In this document: positions 6,637-9,573 of the stretch, one piece after another
Layout: each line of letters opens with the position of its first letter
Numbering within the stretch: the stretch's first letter is position 1
The notes under the pieces: model-generated
Databases searched by the model: none
Told to the model about the DNA's origin: nothing
The model's input: only the letters and a program-made list of their open reading frames with translations
Translations under genes and position numbers: made by a program
Source: Desulfobacterales bacterium
Lineage (GTDB): Bacteria; Desulfobacterota; Desulfobacteria; Desulfobacterales; Desulfosalsimonadaceae
Length of the DNA stretch: 9,573 bases
Assembly (NCBI GenBank): GCA_018334855.1
Contig: JAGXLE010000035.1
Location: 1-9,573, forward strand
Reading direction: 5' to 3'

Positions 6637-7428
6637 ATGAGCTACGTGTTTGATGTAAATGATGCGCTAAATTACGAACGCTGGGCCGCAGACGAAAAAA
6701 ACCGGCTTATTCTGGATCTGCAGCGCCGGCTCATGGTGGATATGCTGCGCCCGGGATTTGCCCAGAGCCTGCTCGATATCGGATGCGGAACCGGATTCAG
6801 CCTGATGCCTTTTTTTAATAAAGGAATTGAGCTGACCGGGATCGATCCTTCGCCGTATATGCTCGAGATGGCAGGCAAAAATCTGGGCAGCAGGGTGGAT
6901 CTGCACCGGGGATATGCAGAAAACCTTCCGTTTGAGGATAATTGCTTTAATTACAGCATTATTTTTTTGACCCTGGAATTCTGCGATGATCCCCTGCGGG
7001 CCCTGGAAGAGGCCTGTCGGGTCACCAGGGACAGGATTTTTATAGGCATATTCAATCGTTTTTCCCTCTACGTTGCCCATCGCCGCTTTATCCGGATTAT
7101 AAGGGCCTCTGTCTACGATAATGCATGCTTTTTGAGCATAGGGGAAATCAGGCGGATGCTTTTCAGCCTCCTGGGAAAGGTGCCCCTGCGCTGGCGAACA
7201 GTTTACCAGCTGCCCTGGCTCCCGGCTTCACTGGTTTACAGGATGGAATCCACGGAAATATTTCAATCAAGTCCTTTCGGCGGTTTTGCAGGTATAGTGG
7301 TCGATCCGCTCCCCAGGTTCAGGGCGGTTCCGCTGGCACTGAGATGCAGGGTCAAGCATCCGGGATCTTCAGGGGAACGGGTGGCAAGCTGTGCCGGAGA
7401 TTGCCGGAACGAAAAATTAGAGAATTGA
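6637..7428 (+). CDS. Class I SAM-dependent methyltransferase (Methyltransf_11-like), substrate unknown
   Basis: From ATG 6637 the product has 263 residues and no signal peptide or membrane segment, so it is cytosolic. Motif I, LLDIGCGTGF (residues 45-54), is the SAM-binding glycine loop. TGIDPSPYML follows, and Asp70 should bind the SAM ribose. ENLPFEDNCFNYSI (95-108) and EEACRVTRD are the motif II/III region common to small-molecule methyltransferases of the UbiE/BioC-like superfamily. An NYERW segment near the N-terminus is also typical of this group. The residues after about 210 are not diagnostic. The frame is open to TTG 6595, but those 14 residues would be encoded by the terminator-like hairpin, so I reject that start. 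No clear Shine-Dalgarno precedes 6637. The TGA stop (7426-7428) overlaps the first bases of the second palindromic repeat, so insertion may have set the present C-terminus. No neighbour suggests the substrate. Confidence 0.85.
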   Translation: MSYVFDVNDALNYERWAADEKNRLILDLQRRLMVDMLRPGFAQSLLDIGCGTGFSLMPFFNKGIELTGIDPSPYMLEMAGKNLGSRVDLHRGYAENLPFEDNCFNYSIIFLTLEFCDDPLRALEEACRVTRDRIFIGIFNRFSLYVAHRRFIRIIRASVYDNACFLSIGEIRRMLFSLLGKVPLRWRTVYQLPWLPASLVYRMESTEIFQSSPFGGFAGIVVDPLPRFRAVPLALRCRVKHPGSSGERVASCAGDCRNEKLEN

Positions 7429-7573
7429 TGACTTCGTAAAAAGTTCAATATCTGCGTTGCGCTGCATCCCTGCGGAATTTCACGTACGATAAAGTACGCT
7501 GCATTCCTCGGGATTTGCGCGCCTTGATCTTGAACTTTTTACTTTGCCATTCCAAAATTGATTTTTTACGAGA
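7427..7573 (+). repeat. Dispersed palindromic intergenic repeat, full copy 2
   Basis: This copy is about 89 percent identical to 1449-1595 by eye, without net gaps and in the same orientation. The symmetry is clearer here. CGTAC (7483-7487) pairs with GTACG (7494-7498), and GGAAT (7474-7478) with ATTCC (7503-7507), all about one centre. The outer arms TTCGTAAAAAG and CTTTTTACTTTG lie at roughly matching distances. Several differences from copy 1 lie in the central arms. The element begins at the methyltransferase stop codon, as copy 1 begins 5 bases after the channel gene stop, so both full copies sit against a gene 3' end. Confidence 0.85.
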
Positions 7574-7590
7574 TTGTCAGAATTGACAAT
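7573..7590. promoter_or_regulatory. Perfect 7-bp inverted repeat at the end of repeat copy 2
   Basis: ATTGTCA (7573-7579) and TGACAAT (7584-7590) are perfect reverse complements around GAAT. It directly follows the palindromic repeat and is absent after copy 1. It could be an operator half-site pair, a small hairpin or a chance structure. No T-tract follows, so it is unlikely to be an intrinsic terminator. Confidence 0.3.
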
Positions 7591-7712
7591 TTGAGCATGC
7601 GCTACCAGATTTAGTTCAGGGCGTAAAACGGAAAACACGGTTTCTGTCCCTGTCAGTGGTCGGACTTAAGTCTGTCCCCATTCAGAGAAATAAGAACGGT
7701 CATGCAAGTTTC
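7591..7712. other. Non-coding gap ahead of amrS with a REP-like motif
   Basis: I see no credible gene in this stretch. CTGTCCC occurs twice as a direct repeat (7644-7650 and 7672-7678). The 10-bp perfect palindrome GACTTAAGTC (7663-7672) lies between them. The combination GACTTAAGTCTGTCCCC resembles repeats I associate with REP-type transposase elements, but that is from memory and no transposase is present. The promoter of the amrS cluster should lie here or in the repeat, yet no strong -35/-10 pair stands out apart from the weak one in the repeat. Confidence 0.35.
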
Positions 7713-7722
7713 GGGAGGAAGG
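7713..7722 (+). promoter_or_regulatory. Strong ribosome binding site for amrS
   Basis: GGGAGGAAGG at 7713-7722 contains AGGA 8 bases ahead of ATG 7727 and fixes the amrS start. Confidence 0.7.
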
Positions 7723-7726
7723 CAAT

Positions 7727-8743
7727 ATGGAAGCGCGGCTCTATGAGAAAAAACAGGAAAAAAAGGTGCGCTGCGGCCTGTGCAGCCATCGCTGCCTTAT
7801 AAGGGAAGGCGAAAGGGGCACATGCAATGTCAGGGAAAACCGGGACGGCACGCTTTACACGCTGGTATATGACCGGATAATAGCCCGCCACGTGGATCCC
7901 ATTGAGAAAAAGCCCCTTTTTCATTTTTATCCTTCCAGCCTGGCTTATTCCATAGGCACCGTGGGCTGTAATTTCAGGTGCAAGTTCTGTCAGAATGCCG
8001 ATATTGCACATATGGCCGCCGATCAGCAGGGAAGGATCATGGGCAAGGAATTTACTCCCGAACAGATTGCAGAAGAAGCCGAGGTAACGGGATGTAAGTC
8101 CATAGCCTATACATATACCGAGCCGACTGTTTTTTTTGAACTGGCCTGTGATGCCGCACGCTTTGCACATGAAAAGGGAATCAAAAATGTGTTTGTAACC
8201 AATGGCTACATGACGGCAGAGGCCCTGGACATGATAAGCCCGTACCTGGACGCTGCAAATGTTGATTTAAAGGCGTTTACGGACGAATTCTACAAAAATT
8301 TCTGCAGCGCCAGATTAAAGCATGTACTTGAAGCCATGCGGAAAATGAAGGAGCTGGGAGTTTTCCTGGAGGTCACCACCCTTCTGATCCCCGGTTTAAA
8401 CGATGATGAAAAAGAGCTCAAAAGCTTAACCCAATTCATGGTCTCAGAGCTCGGCGAGTTTACCCCTTGGCATGTCAGCCGTTTTCATCCCACATACCGT
8501 CTGACCGACCGGCCGTCCACGCCGGTGGAAACGCTTCGCAAGGCAAGGGAAATCGGCTTGTCTGAAGGTTTGAAATATGTCTATACCGGCAATGTTCCCG
8601 GCGAGGCGACCGAGAGTACTTATTGTCATGAATGTGGTGCTGTCGTTATTCCGAGAAGAGGATTTACCGTATTGGAAAACAGGGTGGTAAACAATAGTTG
8701 TCCGGATTGCAATGCACCTGTTTACGGGGCGGGGCTTTCGTAA
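7727..8743 (+). CDS. amrS: AmmeMemoRadiSam-system radical SAM enzyme AmrS
   Basis: This is a radical SAM enzyme of the AmrS family, which normally co-occurs with AMMECR1-like (AmrA) and Memo-like (AmrB) proteins. I know of no firmly established reaction for the system. The 338-residue length is typical. The 4Fe-4S cluster motif is CNFRCKFC with Cys81, Cys85 and Cys88, and QN follows as in this family. The N-terminus has a cysteine group at Cys16, Cys19, Cys23 and Cys33 (CGLCSHRC then GTCN). The middle holds AYTYTEPTVFFE, a family hallmark. The C-terminus has two CxxC pairs (Cys300/303 and Cys325/328) that look like a zinc ribbon or extra cluster site. PFL-activase-like proteins are the nearest alternative, but the CGLCSHRC start and the TYTEPT motif favour AmrS. 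No amrA or amrB is seen. The next ORF starts directly after its stop codon in the same frame. Confidence 0.93.
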   Translation: MEARLYEKKQEKKVRCGLCSHRCLIREGERGTCNVRENRDGTLYTLVYDRIIARHVDPIEKKPLFHFYPSSLAYSIGTVGCNFRCKFCQNADIAHMAADQQGRIMGKEFTPEQIAEEAEVTGCKSIAYTYTEPTVFFELACDAARFAHEKGIKNVFVTNGYMTAEALDMISPYLDAANVDLKAFTDEFYKNFCSARLKHVLEAMRKMKELGVFLEVTTLLIPGLNDDEKELKSLTQFMVSELGEFTPWHVSRFHPTYRLTDRPSTPVETLRKAREIGLSEGLKYVYTGNVPGEATESTYCHECGAVVIPRRGFTVLENRVVNNSCPDCNAPVYGAGLS

Positions 8744-8953
8744 TTGACTTTTGCTGCTCCAAAATCCGGCACCTGGCAAAGCCTGCTGGCAGAAGGCATT
8801 TCGACACCCTCAGAGATTGCCTGCTACCTGGGCATTTCGGCCGAAAGCCTCAGTGAGATCGTCGCCAGATACCCGGCACGGATCAACCCCTATGCGCTGA
8901 ATCTTATGGTGGTGTATAATTTCGAGAAAAAACGCTATACTTATCCTTTATAA
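8744..8953 (+). CDS. Short ORF resembling the N-terminal segment of KamA-type radical SAM aminomutases; probable fragment
   Basis: This 69-residue ORF starts with TTG immediately after the amrS TAA and lies in the same frame. GGGGCGGGGC at 8726-8735 is the only candidate ribosome binding site. There is no other start codon before Met54. The segment ISTPSEIACYLGISAE, then an SLSEIVARYPARINPYALNLM-like stretch, resembles the lead-in of lysine-2,3-aminomutase (KamA) family proteins, where a short helical region precedes RYPMRINPYYLSL. That comparison is from memory. Nothing like the rest of KamA follows: there is no CxxxCxxC, and the protein ends YTYPL. It is either a remnant of a kamA-like gene, a small independent protein, or an extension of AmrS reached only by stop-codon readthrough. 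Thirty-one bases separate it from the next gene. Confidence 0.45.
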   Translation: MTFAAPKSGTWQSLLAEGISTPSEIACYLGISAESLSEIVARYPARINPYALNLMVVYNFEKKRYTYPL

Positions 8954-8984
8954 TCATGATGAAGAGACAAGAACCGGAGAGAAA

Positions 8985-9573
8985 ATGATTCAGCAGGGTG
9001 ATCCGTTTACAGAGATTTCTTTGGCAGACAGGTCCAGACTGGCCATCCGAACCTTTAAAACCATTGCGGATGCCGCGCTTTTGCGCGGCTATTACCGAAT
9101 GGGCGGCCGCACGGGAAGCACCCTGGAAAGTGCGCTGCGCACCCTGAGCCCTGAGATATACGGGTGCATTAACGACCCCAAAAGCATTGAGCTAAAGGGG
9201 CTCGAATACGTTATTGACCGCCTGCCCCGCGGGATTGAGGCCTGCCACAGGATAGTGATGACAGGAAGCGAGGATTATGCCGGGGCCAGTTTTGAAAAAA
9301 TCCAGCCCCTTAAGCGCCGCCGGCTTTCCTACCGCATCAGCCCCACCGAAATGAGCTTTGTCATAACACGCGGCCACAGCGAAATATATGACATCCTCAC
9401 CCACGTCACTTTTCTTTACGTGGAGGCAAAAAAGGTGCGGAGCAAGATGTGCGACGACCAAGGTTATATAACAGTGGAGTGGCAGTCTCTGGAAAAGCAC
9501 CTTTCCTGCGTGGATGACATGTGCGGCACGGACCTGGATCAGGCATTGTGGAATCTGAGCCTGCTGCTTCTCC
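8985..9573 (+). CDS. Uncharacterised conserved protein, 5' part only (runs off the window)
   Basis: ATG 8985 is preceded by GGAGAG (8976-8981), and the frame then stays open for 196 codons to the end of the window. The protein is soluble-looking with no signal peptide. It begins MIQQGDPFTEISLADRSRLA and continues with charged helical sequence (AIRTFKTIADAALLRGYYRM). A notable segment is VITRGHSEIYDILTHVTFLY, followed by VEAKKV. I recall such a segment in a group of uncharacterised deltaproteobacterial proteins catalogued as TIGR04442/TIGR04552-like, but I am not certain. It lies 31 bases after the short KamA-like ORF on the same strand and probably shares its transcript. No function can be assigned. 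Confidence 0.8.
   Translation, partial: MIQQGDPFTEISLADRSRLAIRTFKTIADAALLRGYYRMGGRTGSTLESALRTLSPEIYGCINDPKSIELKGLEYVIDRLPRGIEACHRIVMTGSEDYAGASFEKIQPLKRRRLSYRISPTEMSFVITRGHSEIYDILTHVTFLYVEAKKVRSKMCDDQGYITVEWQSLEKHLSCVDDMCGTDLDQALWNLSLLLL

Noticed and set aside
7125..7439. Second + strand frame (104 codons) inside the methyltransferase gene
   Set aside because: It overlaps the methyltransferase in another frame and has no motif or ribosome binding site of note.
1449..7573. Composite transposon formed by the two full repeat copies
   Set aside because: The copies are direct, non-coding and without a transposase, and the genes between look like ordinary chromosomal genes on one strand. A dispersed repeat family explains them better.
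7700..8170. Minus-strand ORF of 156 codons over the amrS start
   Set aside because: It is antisense to the well-supported amrS gene, including its cysteine motifs, and has no recognisable features.

Overview
This window reads as chromosomal DNA of a Gram-negative bacterium. The clearest sign is a tripartite RND efflux operon that includes an outer-membrane lipoprotein channel. The style of the small PilZ protein, the AmrS-type radical SAM enzyme and the dispersed palindromic intergenic repeats all suggest a sulfate-reducing Desulfobacterota lineage (Desulfobacterales-like). That placement rests on protein resemblance and repeat style, not on a marker gene. Every gene I accept is on the + strand.

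Positions 1-5906 hold an efflux system. It starts with the tail of an unidentified upstream gene (stop at 15-17). A NodT-family outer-membrane factor lipoprotein follows (to 1444), then an HlyD/AcrA-type periplasmic adaptor (1621-2796) and an AcrB/HAE1-type inner-membrane pump (2793-5906). The adaptor and pump overlap by 4 bases and are surely co-translated. Together the three proteins should span both membranes and expel small molecules using the proton gradient; the substrate cannot be told from sequence. A palindromic repeat of about 147 bp (1449-1595) sits between channel and adaptor genes. An inverted 45-bp fragment of the same repeat sits just after the pump gene (5918-5962).

Positions 5907-7428 hold two single genes. 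The first is a small PilZ-domain protein, a candidate c-di-GMP effector, preceded by an AT-rich region with an 18-bp perfect palindrome. The second is a class I SAM-dependent methyltransferase, preceded by a terminator-like hairpin only 16 bases before its start codon. The second full repeat copy (7427-7573) begins exactly at the methyltransferase stop codon.

Positions 7574-9573 hold an intergenic region rich in small palindromes, then a co-directional cluster. This comprises an AmrS-type radical SAM enzyme, a 69-residue ORF in the same frame directly after its stop codon that resembles the N-terminal segment of KamA-type aminomutases, and the first 196 codons of an uncharacterised protein that runs off the end.

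Most of the window is ordinary accessory chromosome. The points worth a second look are an apparent one-base frameshift at the signal-peptide start of the channel gene, the dispersed repeat that may carry a promoter and has created a false N-terminus on the adaptor ORF, the stop-separated KamA-like fragment behind amrS, and the hairpin ahead of the methyltransferase. I see no convincing new multi-gene system.
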